DNA from: Noviherbaspirillum aerium
GTDB taxonomy: Bacteria > Pseudomonadota > Gammaproteobacteria > Burkholderiales > Burkholderiaceae_D
Assembly: GCF_008929045.1 (NCBI RefSeq)
Contig: NZ_VFAH01000002.1
Location: 372,001 to 436,000 of the forward strand
Reading direction: 5' to 3'
DNA: 64,000 nucleotides
Part shown: in pieces, positions 48,607-58,400 of the stretch
How positions within the stretch are numbered: the first letter of the stretch is position 1
Layout of the letters: every line of letters starts with the position of its first letter
Notes under the pieces: generated by a model
What the model saw: only the letters and a program-made list of their open reading frames with translations
What the model was told of the DNA's origin: nothing
Databases searched by the model: none
Program-made: the position numbers and the translations under genes

Positions 48607-49608
48607 GTGAAGATCACACACCTTCTGCCAGCAGCGGCCATGGCCGCCCTTGCCTTCGGCGCAGCACAGGCCCAGGCCCAAAACCAGGCTTATCCTTCGA
48701 AGCAGATCACGATCGTCGTGCCGTTCGCCTCCGGCGGCACCACCGATGTCCTGGCCCGCCTCGTCGGCGGGGAGCTGAGCAAGGCCTGGAGCCAGCCCGT
48801 CATCATCGAGAATAAACCGGGCGCCGCCGCCAATACCGGTTCCGCCTACGTGGCGCGCTCCGCGCCGGACGGATATACGCTGCTGATGGGAACGGTCGGC
48901 ACCCATGCGATCAACACCGCCCTCTATGGCGCCAAGATGCCCTTTGACCACATCAAGGACTTTACGCCGATCTCGATGGTGGCCAGCGTGCCCAATGTGC
49001 TGGCGGTCAATGCCGAATGGGCCGAGCGCAACAAGATCACCGATGTGAAAAGCCTGGTCAGCCATCTGAAGGCCAATCCCGGCAAGGTCAATTGCGCCTC
49101 CAGCGGCGCCGGCACGTCGATCCACCTGAGCTGTGAAATGTTCAAGAGCAAGACCAAGACCGACATCGTGCACGTGCCCTACAAGGGATCGGCACCGGCG
49201 GTCACCGATCTGGTGGCCGGCAATGTGGAAATCATGTTCGACAACCTGCCCTCCAGCCTAGGCCAGATCAAGGCCGGCAAGCTCAAGGCGCTGGCGGTCA
49301 CGACGGCCAAGCCGATTGCGGCACTGCCGAACGTGCCGACCGTGGCGCAGAGCGGCGGCGAACTGGCCGACTTCGAAGCAGGCAGCTGGTTCGGCCTCTT
49401 CGTGCCTTCCGGCACGCCGGCTCCCATCGTCGCGAAGCTGGAACAGGAAGTCGGCCGCATCGTGCAGCAGCCGCAGATGCGCGAAAAGATCCTTGCACAG
49501 GGCGCGGAACCGGTCGGCAACAAGTCGGCCGACTTCGCCGGTTACATCAAGACGGAAACCGTGAAGTGGGCGCAGGTGGTCAAGACATCCGGCGCGCGGG
49601 TCGATTGA
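48607..49608 (+). CDS. Bug-family substrate-binding protein
   Basis: A 333-aa periplasmic receptor with a Sec signal peptide ending AQAQAQ. Family blocks are YPSKQITIVVPFASGGTTDV, IIENKPGAAANTGSAYVARS, PDGYTLLMGT, DIVHVPYKGSAPAVTDLVAG and FGLFVPSGTPAPI. GTG 48607 is the likely start, with GGAG six bases upstream; ATG 48595 overlaps that RBS. The ligand is unknown and no membrane subunits are near. A hairpin follows the gene. Confidence 0.92.
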   Translation: MKITHLLPAAAMAALAFGAAQAQAQNQAYPSKQITIVVPFASGGTTDVLARLVGGELSKAWSQPVIIENKPGAAANTGSAYVARSAPDGYTLLMGTVGTHAINTALYGAKMPFDHIKDFTPISMVASVPNVLAVNAEWAERNKITDVKSLVSHLKANPGKVNCASSGAGTSIHLSCEMFKSKTKTDIVHVPYKGSAPAVTDLVAGNVEIMFDNLPSSLGQIKAGKLKALAVTTAKPIAALPNVPTVAQSGGELADFEAGSWFGLFVPSGTPAPIVAKLEQEVGRIVQQPQMREKILAQGAEPVGNKSADFAGYIKTETVKWAQVVKTSGARVD

Positions 49609-49626
49609 AGCACCGCGCGCTCGACG

Positions 49627-49651
49627 AGCGGCAGCGGGCGAGGCTGCCGCT
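49627..49651 (+). terminator. Hairpin after the Bug gene
   Basis: Perfect 9-bp arms AGCGGCAGC and GCTGCCGCT about 20 bases past the stop codon. No T-run. Confidence 0.45.
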
Positions 49652-49725
49652 GCTTCACGGGCAATCGAAGAGGGAGACACCGTTGAAGACGCGTGGCACT
49701 CAGTTCCAATGCAATGCCACAGCGC

Positions 49726-50187
49726 TTATCCTTCGTCGGCGAGCCTGAGGATATCATCCACGCGGTAAGGCTTCTCCAGGAACTCGAAGTCGCCGAGATA
49801 ACCGTGACCGGACTCGATGGCAGGATTGGGATAGCCCGAGACCAGAATGATCTTCAGTTGCGGATGCAGCTCCCTAGCCTTGTAGGCGAGCTGCAAGCCG
49901 CTCATGCCCGGCATCACCACATCGCTCAGCAAGATCTCGAAGTCGTTGCGATCCTGAAGGATCGCCAGGGCGGCTTCGGCACTGCTCGCCGCAGTCACGT
50001 CGAAGCCGTACGCACTCAACAGTTCGAACGTGATTTCCAGCAAATCGGGATCATCGTCAACAAGCAGCAGTCGATGCGCCTGAACCCCGGGCGCATCATG
50101 GGTCGCCAAGCGTGACCTGCTTCTCCATGTCGCTATTCGTCGTCCGCTCCCGCTACCTGCGTTGTGGGAGAAATTTGAGACTGTCAT
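49726..50187 (-). CDS. Stand-alone response-regulator receiver protein
   Basis: A 153-aa receiver domain with no output domain. An N-terminal 35-residue extension is followed by the acidic pair in RLLLVDDDPDLL, the phospho-acceptor Asp89 in LLSDVVMPGMSG, the switch region IILVSGYPN and the conserved Lys in FLEKPYRVDDI. The sequence style is that of receivers detached from hybrid kinases. No kinase is adjacent; the hybrid kinase at 38771 has its own receiver, so pairing is unknown. Confidence 0.88.
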   Translation of the reverse strand: MTVSNFSHNAGSGSGRRIATWRSRSRLATHDAPGVQAHRLLLVDDDPDLLEITFELLSAYGFDVTAASSAEAALAILQDRNDFEILLSDVVMPGMSGLQLAYKARELHPQLKIILVSGYPNPAIESGHGYLGDFEFLEKPYRVDDILRLADEG

Positions 50188-50740
50188 GATTTACCATCAT
50201 CGGAATGTATCGTATCCACCAATTAGTTTGAGATGACGCCGACCATCCAGTGAGATGAATTGGAAATTTGTTGAAGGAAAATGTGACCAACAGATTTTCA
50301 ACTCGCACCACTAGAATATTTACGATGTGCCGGCATTATTTACGTGACACGCCTGCGTGGCTTGCCAAGTCGGCGATCTGTCCCCGGTCTTCCACCGTTG
50401 TTCGGGCTCGGCGGAAAGGAAAGCATGGCTTTCATCGACGATCGCGTTGACTGGCGCTGTTGCCTACGTCAGCAAGCATACGTAAGCAAGCTCAGTGCCA
50501 AACATTCAAAACACCTTGGAAGTCGCGGTTGACAAGAGATGCAAGCCGGGAAACAGGCGGGCGATCCTGGCGGACAGGATGGCAACTATTCTTTGGAAGG
50601 AAATGGGAAGGATGATGGCATGCCAGCAGCACAGGTGTGACCGGCATACCCTAAAGAACGAGGATGCAGAGGCAGCCAGAGCGTCCAGGCAGATTCAGCT
50701 TGAACGTTACGCCGCAGTGTTTGCATGAAATCCTGCGCGA
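50188..50740. other. Relatively AT-rich stretch without a supported gene
   Basis: About 550 bases between the receiver gene and a small HTH gene. Short frames overlap in several phases (50268-50730) without RBS or family resemblance. Confidence 0.4.
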
Positions 50741-51007
50741 TTAGATAACATAGCTCAGGCGCAACTTTCTGCGTCTGTCGCCGAGGATGCCGCGAAGTTC
50801 CTCGATAGTGGTTTGCGCGCATTCCGCCATCCACAGCAGCATGGAAGCGCTGATGGTCAGTTCGCCGCTTCGGATCTTGCGCAAGACCTTGGTCGAAATG
50901 TTCAGGCGTTGCGACAGTTCCTTGTCGCCGGAAAGGCCAAGCCGCTCCATCAGGGTATTCAGCAAACGGTTTGGATCATATTTTGAAATGGCAATTGTTT
51001 GTTCCAT
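50741..51007 (-). CDS. Small XRE-type HTH protein
   Basis: An 88-aa protein consisting of a five-helix Cro/CI-like fold: RLLNTLMERLGLSGDKELSQ, then the recognition region RLNISTKVLRKIRSGELTIS, and SMLLWMAECAQTTIEELRGI. It ends in a basic GDRRRKLRLS tail. Proteins of this exact style ('YDPNRLL-DTL ... GDRR-K-R-S') are, from memory, frequent in Oxalobacteraceae, where their role is unknown. DNA binding is likely from the fold. No phage or toxin gene is adjacent. Confidence 0.72.
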   Translation of the reverse strand: MEQTIAISKYDPNRLLNTLMERLGLSGDKELSQRLNISTKVLRKIRSGELTISASMLLWMAECAQTTIEELRGILGDRRRKLRLSYVI

Positions 51008-51609
51008 GTTTCGTCACTAAGCAACTTGTTTCGAGAGAATGTTCGTGCGACCGAAGCATTTCCGGCCGCCCTCCATGCAGAGAAGTGAGATGGGGGCTGC
51101 ATCGGCATGATCAAGGGCATTCCGCAGTGTTGCCGCCTCCTCCCTCTCTTGTCGTCGCTTGTCGTCGCTTGTCGTCTCTTGCCGCCGTGTCCTGCGTGGG
51201 CGGAATCAGTGAATCCCCATCCGTGCCGGCAAGCAGTGATTGCACTCCTCTATGGCAGCGTTCCCCACAAGCTGTGGCCTCAGGTTCTATTGATTTGGCC
51301 CGGAGAATGGTTTATTTTCCGGGCCGCTGCCGTCCGCCTCTACCTCTGGGAGAGGGCCGGATCCATAAGCCTGTGCCCAGGCGTTAATCGCCGGGTTGAT
51401 CGGGGTGATAAGCGGCTCGCCGGTGAAGTGGCTGGGTGATGAAGGGCATTTCCTGCTGTCAGGACTGCTTGGCGCCATGGCCCTAGGGCCGGTGGCGCGG
51501 TAGGCGGCATGACACGGCGAGAGTGCCTCGTCCAGCCATCGGAAGCCCGGCGCTATCTAGGCTCGACTTCCGGTTGTCGGTCTTCAGTTTTCATTCATGC
51601 GCGCGTACT
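51008..51609. other. Intergenic stretch with a short tandem repeat
   Basis: About 600 bases with no supported gene. A 10-bp unit GTCGTCGCTT is repeated about three times at 51149-51180, the last copy with one change. The rest contains no clear signal. Confidence 0.45.
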
Positions 51610-52419
51610 TCATATCGCATCCTTGCCGAATACCGGCGCCCGCTTTTCCCGGATGGCGGCAACACCTTCCTTCGCATCGGCCTGGCTGAAGTCCATCATC
51701 TCCGCAGTCAGCGACGCTTCGAATGCCGGCCATGCAGCCTGCAGCCAGTGGTTGAGGGAACGCCTGGTGCCTGCGATCGCGGACCGGCTGCCGGCGGCGA
51801 GGCGGCGCGCAATGTCCAGTGCTTCCGCCTGCAGCTGCTCGGCGTCGACCACCCGGCTCACCAGGCCGATGCGCTCGGCCTCCTCGCCGCTCAGCGTCTC
51901 GCACAGCAGCAGGTAATACTTGGCCTTGGCCATGCCGCACAAGAGCGGCCAGATCACCACCGCATGATCGCCGGCGGCCACGCCGAGCTTGGTATGGCCG
52001 TCGATCAGCTTGGCAGTGCGCGCGGCAACGGAGATATCGGCCAGCAGCGCCACCGCGAGCCCCGCGCCGACCGCCGCGCCATGGATGGCCGACACGATGG
52101 GCTTGGTGCAGTCGATCATGCCGCGCACGATATCGCGCGCTTCCCGCATCACCCGCTGGCGCGCCTGTTCCGAAACCAGCATGTCTTCCACCATCGCCAG
52201 TTCGCCGCCGGCACAGAAGGCCTTGCCTTCGCTGCGCACCAGCACCGCCCTGACCTGCGGATGCGCGGACAGCTGATGCCAGATGCCTGCCAGCGCCGCA
52301 TGTCCCTGCGCATCGGTCACGGGCATGCCACCCGCCGGCTGGAATACCAGATGGGCGATGCCCTGTTCGTCGATGTCGACGCGAAAGTTGCTTGTCTCGA
52401 CGGGAAGGGAAATGGTCAT
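51610..52419 (-). CDS. Enoyl-CoA hydratase/isomerase family protein
   Basis: A 269-aa crotonase-fold enzyme. The first oxyanion-hole segment is VLVRSEGKAFCAGGELAMVE, the second is IVSAIHGAAVGAGLAVALLA, and the C-terminal helices are typical. In the second part the usual catalytic Glu positions are not clearly filled (DGHTKLGVAAGDHAVV in place of FPEIKLG), so classical hydratase activity is doubtful and it may catalyse another reaction of the superfamily. AAGGAG precedes ATG 52419. It lies just downstream of, and in the same direction as, the box operon, but a terminator separates them; a link to aromatic-acid degradation is inference. Confidence 0.9.
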   Translation of the reverse strand: MTISLPVETSNFRVDIDEQGIAHLVFQPAGGMPVTDAQGHAALAGIWHQLSAHPQVRAVLVRSEGKAFCAGGELAMVEDMLVSEQARQRVMREARDIVRGMIDCTKPIVSAIHGAAVGAGLAVALLADISVAARTAKLIDGHTKLGVAAGDHAVVIWPLLCGMAKAKYYLLLCETLSGEEAERIGLVSRVVDAEQLQAEALDIARRLAAGSRSAIAGTRRSLNHWLQAAWPAFEASLTAEMMDFSQADAKEGVAAIREKRAPVFGKDAI

Positions 52420-52474
52420 GCTGAGCTCCTTGCAATCTGAGGGCAATGTCGAATAGTTGCCTTGCCCTGGATAG

Positions 52475-52501
52475 AAAAACAGGACGCAAGCGTCCTGTTT
52501 T
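52475..52501 (-). terminator. Rho-independent terminator of the box operon
   Basis: An 11-bp stem (AAAACAGGACG / CGTCCTGTTTT, loop CAAG) with a T-run on the minus strand, 31 bases past the boxA stop codon. It is symmetrical enough to act in both directions. Confidence 0.88.
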
Positions 52502-52531
52502 CCGGATATCGATTCGAATTCCGAACGGCTA

Positions 52532-53773
52532 TCAATATGTCTCGACGTGGAAGCGTCCTTCCTTCACCATCTTCGCCGACAGCTCGTTCCAGTCCAGTCC
52601 TTCCGCCGCGCACACCGAGCGCAGCGCATCCATCACGCCGGTCTCCATGCCCTTGAGGCCGCAGATGTAGATGTAGGTATCGCCGCGCAGCAGATCGACC
52701 ACCTGCTTGCCGGCCTCGCGGATCTTGTCCTGCACATAGGTCTTGGGCTGACCCTCGACACGCGAAAAGGCGAAGTGCTTGTCGATGAAATGATCCGGCA
52801 GCTTCAGCAGCGGACCGAAGTAAGGCAGCTCCTGCGAATTGCGTGCGCCGAAGAACAGCATCAGCTTGCCGATCTTCTTGCCGTTCGATTCCAGGCGGCG
52901 GCGGTGCTCGGTCATGGCACGCATCGGCGCCGAGCCGGTGCCGGTGCAGATCATCAGGATGTTGGAACCGGCATGGTTGGGCATCAGGTAGTTGGTGCCG
53001 AAGGGACCGGTGACCTGCACCGGATCGCCCTTCTGCAGATCGCACAGATAGTTCGATGCCACGCCGGCGGTGGGCTTGCCTTCATGGTCGGTGACCACGC
53101 GCTTCACGGTGAGCGAGAGATTGTTGTATCCCTCGCGCTCGCCGCTGCGCGGGCTGGCCACCGAATACATGCGCATGTAATGCGGCTTGCCGCTGGCATC
53201 GACGCCGGGCGGAATGATGCCGATCGACTGGCCCTCCAGGATGGGAAAGACCTGCGTGCCGAAGTCGAGCACGATGTGGTGGATATCGCTTTCCACCGAC
53301 GGATCGGTCAGCCGGTAGTTGCCGGCGATGGTTGCCGTGATCGGATTCTTCAGCGTGTACAGGTTGATGTAGGGATGCGCGGCCGACCATGGCGGCACCG
53401 GCGACGTCGCCGAGCTTGATGCATTGACCTGCACTTCTTCGACCGCGGCTTCGGCGGCATTGTCGCTGGCGGCCTGGTCGAGCAGGCTGGGGTCGATGTC
53501 CTGCTTGGGCGGCAGCTCATCCCAGGTCAGCTGTTCCTCGATCGAATAGGCCGAGGCCTTCGGGACGATGTGCCAGTGGTCGATGGAGCCGGTCGGGCAA
53601 GGCGAGATGCAGGCGCCGCAGCCGTTGCAGACATCGGCCTTCACCACGTAGTTGCGGCTGTCGTGGGTGATCGCATCGATCGGACAGGTCTCCTCGCAGG
53701 TATTGCAGCGGATGCAGACCTCGGGATCGATGAGGTGTTGACGGATGAAGGCGATCGGTTCGGGTGCATTCAT
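52532..53773 (-). CDS. boxA: Benzoyl-CoA 2,3-epoxidase subunit A (BoxA reductase)
   Basis: A 413-aa iron-sulfur flavoprotein. Two [4Fe-4S] ferredoxin motifs lie at the N-terminus, [11 protein letters not shown] (Cys 20, 23, 26, 30) and [11 protein letters not shown] (Cys 49, 52, 55, 59). A linker then leads to a ferredoxin-NADP reductase module with the FAD-binding MRMYSVAS, the NADPH-binding [14 protein letters not shown] and the C-terminal [15 protein letters not shown]. BoxA passes electrons from NADPH to the di-iron oxygenase BoxB, which epoxidises benzoyl-CoA. ATG 53773 places the first cluster correctly. It is third in the boxC-boxB-boxA operon. Confidence 0.97.
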   Translation of the reverse strand: MNAPEPIAFIRQHLIDPEVCIRCNTCEETCPIDAITHDSRNYVVKADVCNGCGACISPCPTGSIDHWHIVPKASAYSIEEQLTWDELPPKQDIDPSLLDQAASDNAAEAAVEEVQVNASSSATSPVPPWSAAHPYINLYTLKNPITATIAGNYRLTDPSVESDIHHIVLDFGTQVFPILEGQSIGIIPPGVDASGKPHYMRMYSVASPRSGEREGYNNLSLTVKRVVTDHEGKPTAGVASNYLCDLQKGDPVQVTGPFGTNYLMPNHAGSNILMICTGTGSAPMRAMTEHRRRLESNGKKIGKLMLFFGARNSQELPYFGPLLKLPDHFIDKHFAFSRVEGQPKTYVQDKIREAGKQVVDLLRGDTYIYICGLKGMETGVMDALRSVCAAEGLDWNELSAKMVKEGRFHVETY

Positions 53774-53832
53774 GGCGGCCAGTCTTGATAGGGTGGAACG
53801 GGGCCGGACAAGGTCCGGCCCGGTGATGCCGG

Positions 53833-55260
<1,428 letters not shown>

Positions 55261-55288
55261 GGTGTCTTCCTTGATATTGTCGAATCGT

Positions 55289-56947
55289 TCAAACGCGGTT
55301 CAGATCGAACTTCGCCTTGTTGCCGGAGCCATAGACCTTCAGCGCGCCCAGCTCGCCGACGGCGTTGGGGCGGATGAAGATCCAGTTCTGCCATGCGGTG
55401 AGGCGTCCGAAGATGCGGGTCTCCATGGTTTCCTTGCCGTTGAAGCGCAGGTTGGCTTCCATGCCGGTCAGGGCGTCCGGCGACATGCTGGCGCGCTCTT
55501 CGATGGCCAGGCGGGTCTCGTCGGCCCAGTCGATATCGTCCGGGTTGTAGGTGATCATGCCCAGCGCCATCGCCTGGTCGGCATCGAGCAGCTGGCCCCG
55601 GCTTTCGCGCACGGCGCTGATCGCGGCTTCGTCGCCATAGAAGCGGCGGGCAATGCGCGATTCGCCTGTCACCATCGGATAGGTGCCGAAGTTGAGTTCG
55701 GACACCGCGATCTTCGGCGCCTTGTCGGCGTCGTCCGGCAGGGCCAGCATGTAGCTGCGGTCGGCGGCAAGCGCGACTTCGAGCAGCGTGCCGGCGAAGC
55801 AGGAACCTTCTTCGATGAAGGCGAACAGCGAGCGCGAAGTCACGTCCAGGCGCGCCAGCGTGCGACGCAGGAAGCCGACGGTTTCGCGCACCAGCCAGTG
55901 ATCCCGGTTGGCGGCGAGCGTGGCATCCACGTCGAGCACGGCTTGCGGATCGCCCGCCGACTTCAATACCCAGGTGCCGATGTCGAGTTCATTGGTGCGC
56001 AGGTGCAGGATGGCGTCATCGAGTTCGCGGGCGAACTGCAGCGGCCACCATTTCACGCCGGCGGCTTCGATGCCGGCGGCATCCTTGGGCTGCGCGGCGG
56101 ATGGCGACTTCACGGTCAGGGTCGCGGTGCGGTTGCTGCGGTCGATCGCAATGCTGACGAATTCATAGTCGATGCCGTTATCCGACTGCTTGCGGTCGAG
56201 CGGCGTCAGCTTGACGCCGGTGGCGCTGTCGGGACGCTGGCTCTTCGCGGCCAGTGCCACCGCATGCTGGCGCACGGTCTCGGCGAACTGCGCCGGCTTG
56301 GCCACTTCATCGACCAGCTTCCAGTCCTTGGCGCGCTGGCCGCGCACGCCTTCGGAAGTGGTGCAGAAAATATCCGCGTGATCGTGGCGCACGCGGCGCT
56401 TGTCGGTCAGGCGGGTCAGGCCGCCGGTGCCGGGCAGCACGCCGAGCAGAGGCACTTCCGGCAGGCTGACCGAGGAGGAACGGTCATCGACCAGGATGAT
56501 CTCATCGCAGGCCGCGGCGAGCTCGTAGCCGCCGCCGGCGCAGGCGCCGTTGACCGCCGCGACGAACTTCAGGCCGCCGTGGCGGCTGGAGTCTTCCAGG
56601 CCGTTGCGGGTCTCGTTGGTGAATTTGCAGAAGTTGACTTTCCAGGCATGCGAGGACTTGCCGAGCATGAAGATGTTGGCGCCGGAGCAGAAGATGCGGT
56701 CGCGGCTGCTGGTGATGACAACGGTCTTCACGGTCGGGTGCTCGAAGCGGATGCGCTGGACGGCATCGTGCAGTTCAATATCGACGCCGAGGTCATAGGA
56801 GTTGAGCTTGAGCTTGTAACCTTCCTTCAGGCCGCCGTCCTCATTGATGTTCATGGTGAGGGTTGCGATCGGACCGTCGACCGCCAGGGACCAGTGCTTG
56901 TAAAGCTCGGGCGAGGTTTCGTAATTGACTTGGGGTGCGGTACTCAT
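55289..56947 (-). CDS. boxC: 2,3-Epoxybenzoyl-CoA dihydrolase (BoxC)
   Basis: A 552-aa protein with two crotonase-type halves. The first half carries the oxyanion-hole segments TVVITSSRDRIFCSGANIFM and FVAAVNGACAGGGYELAAAC; the second half is more divergent (FAFIEEGSCFAGTLLEVALA). BoxC opens the epoxidised ring with two waters, giving 3,4-dehydroadipyl-CoA semialdehyde and formate. GAGGAG precedes ATG 56947. It is the first gene of the operon, and its promoter lies 45-73 bases upstream. The aldehyde dehydrogenase (BoxD) of the pathway is not in this window. Confidence 0.98.
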   Translation of the reverse strand: MSTAPQVNYETSPELYKHWSLAVDGPIATLTMNINEDGGLKEGYKLKLNSYDLGVDIELHDAVQRIRFEHPTVKTVVITSSRDRIFCSGANIFMLGKSSHAWKVNFCKFTNETRNGLEDSSRHGGLKFVAAVNGACAGGGYELAAACDEIILVDDRSSSVSLPEVPLLGVLPGTGGLTRLTDKRRVRHDHADIFCTTSEGVRGQRAKDWKLVDEVAKPAQFAETVRQHAVALAAKSQRPDSATGVKLTPLDRKQSDNGIDYEFVSIAIDRSNRTATLTVKSPSAAQPKDAAGIEAAGVKWWPLQFARELDDAILHLRTNELDIGTWVLKSAGDPQAVLDVDATLAANRDHWLVRETVGFLRRTLARLDVTSRSLFAFIEEGSCFAGTLLEVALAADRSYMLALPDDADKAPKIAVSELNFGTYPMVTGESRIARRFYGDEAAISAVRESRGQLLDADQAMALGMITYNPDDIDWADETRLAIEERASMSPDALTGMEANLRFNGKETMETRIFGRLTAWQNWIFIRPNAVGELGALKVYGSGNKAKFDLNRV

Positions 56948-56968
56948 ATGCTCCTCGGTGAAGTATGG

Positions 56969-57076
56969 TGCATTCGTCAGGCTTGAAACGCACTATATTG
57001 CAGCACCCATGGAGTGTCAAGAACAAAAATGCACTTCAGTTCGTGCAGATGTACTTTTTTGCAGGATGAAGATGCA
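56969..57076. promoter_or_regulatory. Cluster of TGCA operator words over the box promoter
   Basis: TGCA occurs at 56969, 56999, 57030, 57044, 57060 and 57073. Four of them are about 30 bases apart, on the same helical face or nearly so; one lies between the -10 and -35 elements. BzdR/BoxR-type regulators are known to use TGCA-containing repeats, so these are likely BoxR sites (inference). Confidence 0.6.
56992..57020 (-). promoter_or_regulatory. Sigma70 promoter of the boxCBA operon
   Basis: On the minus strand TTGACA (57020-57015) and TATAGT (56997-56992) are separated by 17 bases, a near-perfect sigma70 promoter. It would start transcription about 38 bases before the boxC ATG. Confidence 0.8.
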
Positions 57077-57143
57077 TGCCGGAAAGCCTGTTTCAACGGG
57101 GCATGAAACCGGGGTTTGGCGCACGATCCCGCGCCACAAGAAA

Positions 57144-57171
57144 AAAGCCGGAAGCTTGCGCCTCCGGCTTT
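57144..57171 (-). terminator. Rho-independent terminator of boxR
   Basis: A perfect 9-bp stem (AAAGCCGGA / TCCGGCTTT) with a minus-strand T-run, about 110 bases past the boxR stop and just upstream of the box promoter. Confidence 0.82.
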
Positions 57172-57280
57172 ATTTCAGCTCTATTATTTCAGCTCTTTTC
57201 AACTCAGCTCGAACGAGCTGCGGCAACCGGACTATCCGCAGCCTATCGGTGTAGCTGCCGGTCCCACTCGACCAATGGAT

Positions 57281-58186
57281 TCACGCCGGCAACTGAATCA
57301 CATCCCGCAGCGCATCCATCAAGCCGAAGTAGGCATTTTCCTGCGTCATCTCGCTGGTATCGAAAGTCTGGTCGGCCTTCGAATAAAAGGCGGCGCGGCT
57401 TTCCAGGATGCTCTTCAGGTCTTCCATCGCTTCCCGGTTGCCCGACATCGGCCGCGTGTCGCCCTGCGCCAATACCCGTTCCATGTGATCGCGGGGAGAA
57501 GCCTTGAGCCATACCGTATAGCAGTGCGACAGCAGCAGGTTGAAGGTGGCGGGGTCGGATACGATGCCGCCGGGCGTGGCGATCACCGCGCGCGGGAAGC
57601 GCTGGATGATGTCTTCCAGCGCCCGGTATTCATAGCGGCGATAGGCGCTCGGGCCGTACAGCGCATGGATCTCGGCCACGCTGCAGCCGGCCAGGGTTTC
57701 GACGTGGCGGCTGAGTTCGACAAAAGGCACCATCCAGTAATCGGCCATCATGCGGCCGAGGCTGGATTTGCCGGCGCCGCGCAGGCCGACCAGCGCGATG
57801 CGCTGCCGGCGAGCGGTTTCGCTGGTCGGCGCATCGAAGATGCCTGCCAGGGTCGAGCGCGCCTTGGCCAGTTCCTCGTCGGAACGGCCTCTCAGGATTT
57901 CACGGATCATCAGCCATTCCGGCGATGTGGCGGTCTCATCGCCGATCATTTCCGCCAGCGTGCAATTCAATACCGAAGTCAGCTGGCGCAGGAACTGCAG
58001 CGTGGCATTGCCGACGCCGGATTCCAGATTGGCCAGGTGGCGCTCGGAAACGTTGGCCAGTCTCGCCAATGCCTTGCGGGTCAGGCCGCGGCGCGACCGC
58101 AGGGCACGCAGCCGCTCGCCCAAGGCCACCAGAAACGGATCCTTTTCCTCTTCGGGGCTGTCGGTCAATGCATTTTGCGCGGTCAT
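57281..58186 (-). CDS. boxR: BoxR/BzdR-type transcriptional regulator with shikimate-kinase-like domain
   Basis: A 301-aa fusion of an XRE helix-turn-helix (17-80, RLRALRSRRGLTRKALARLA and NVSERHLANLESGVGN) with a shikimate-kinase-like domain (128-295) having Walker A GLRGAGKSS at 134-142. This architecture is diagnostic of the BzdR/BoxR family, in which the kinase-like domain binds benzoyl-CoA and releases the repressor from TGCA-type operators. It lies between the box operon and the divergent ligase/transport operon, positioned to control both. It has its own terminator at 57144-57171. ATG 58186 is the natural start. Confidence 0.95.
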   Translation of the reverse strand: MTAQNALTDSPEEEKDPFLVALGERLRALRSRRGLTRKALARLANVSERHLANLESGVGNATLQFLRQLTSVLNCTLAEMIGDETATSPEWLMIREILRGRSDEELAKARSTLAGIFDAPTSETARRQRIALVGLRGAGKSSLGRMMADYWMVPFVELSRHVETLAGCSVAEIHALYGPSAYRRYEYRALEDIIQRFPRAVIATPGGIVSDPATFNLLLSHCYTVWLKASPRDHMERVLAQGDTRPMSGNREAMEDLKSILESRAAFYSKADQTFDTSEMTQENAYFGLMDALRDVIQLPA

Positions 58187-58400
58187 ACGTGAGTCTTTCT
58201 CCAGAATAAGGCGCAGTGTATTTCAAAGAGCCATCATGCCGGCGATTATCGCAAAAAACGAATGCATGAGGCGCTCAATAAAATGAAATATAGTGTTGGA
58301 TACTGCTTGACACATGCAACATAGTACACCTAAACTCGGCGGCATAAAAAGACAACTTGTTCCAATGCCATGCACTCAAGTGCATTCAAGGAGATGTGCA
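58187..58400. promoter_or_regulatory. Divergent boxR / DUF4863 promoter region with TGCA operator
   Basis: A plus-strand promoter TTGACA (58307-58312), 18 bases, TAAACT (58331-58336) precedes the DUF4863 gene. TGCA occurs at 58263, 58315, 58371, 58381 and 58397; the pair at 58371-58384 is TGCA-N6-TGCA, the spacing reported for BzdR-family operators. The site lies about 35-48 bases past the predicted -10, where binding would block transcription. Confidence 0.55.

Noticed and set aside
51149-51180. Tandem GTCGTCGCTT units considered as a CRISPR or VNTR
   Set aside because: Three adjacent 10-bp units without spacers cannot be a CRISPR array; it is a minor tandem repeat.
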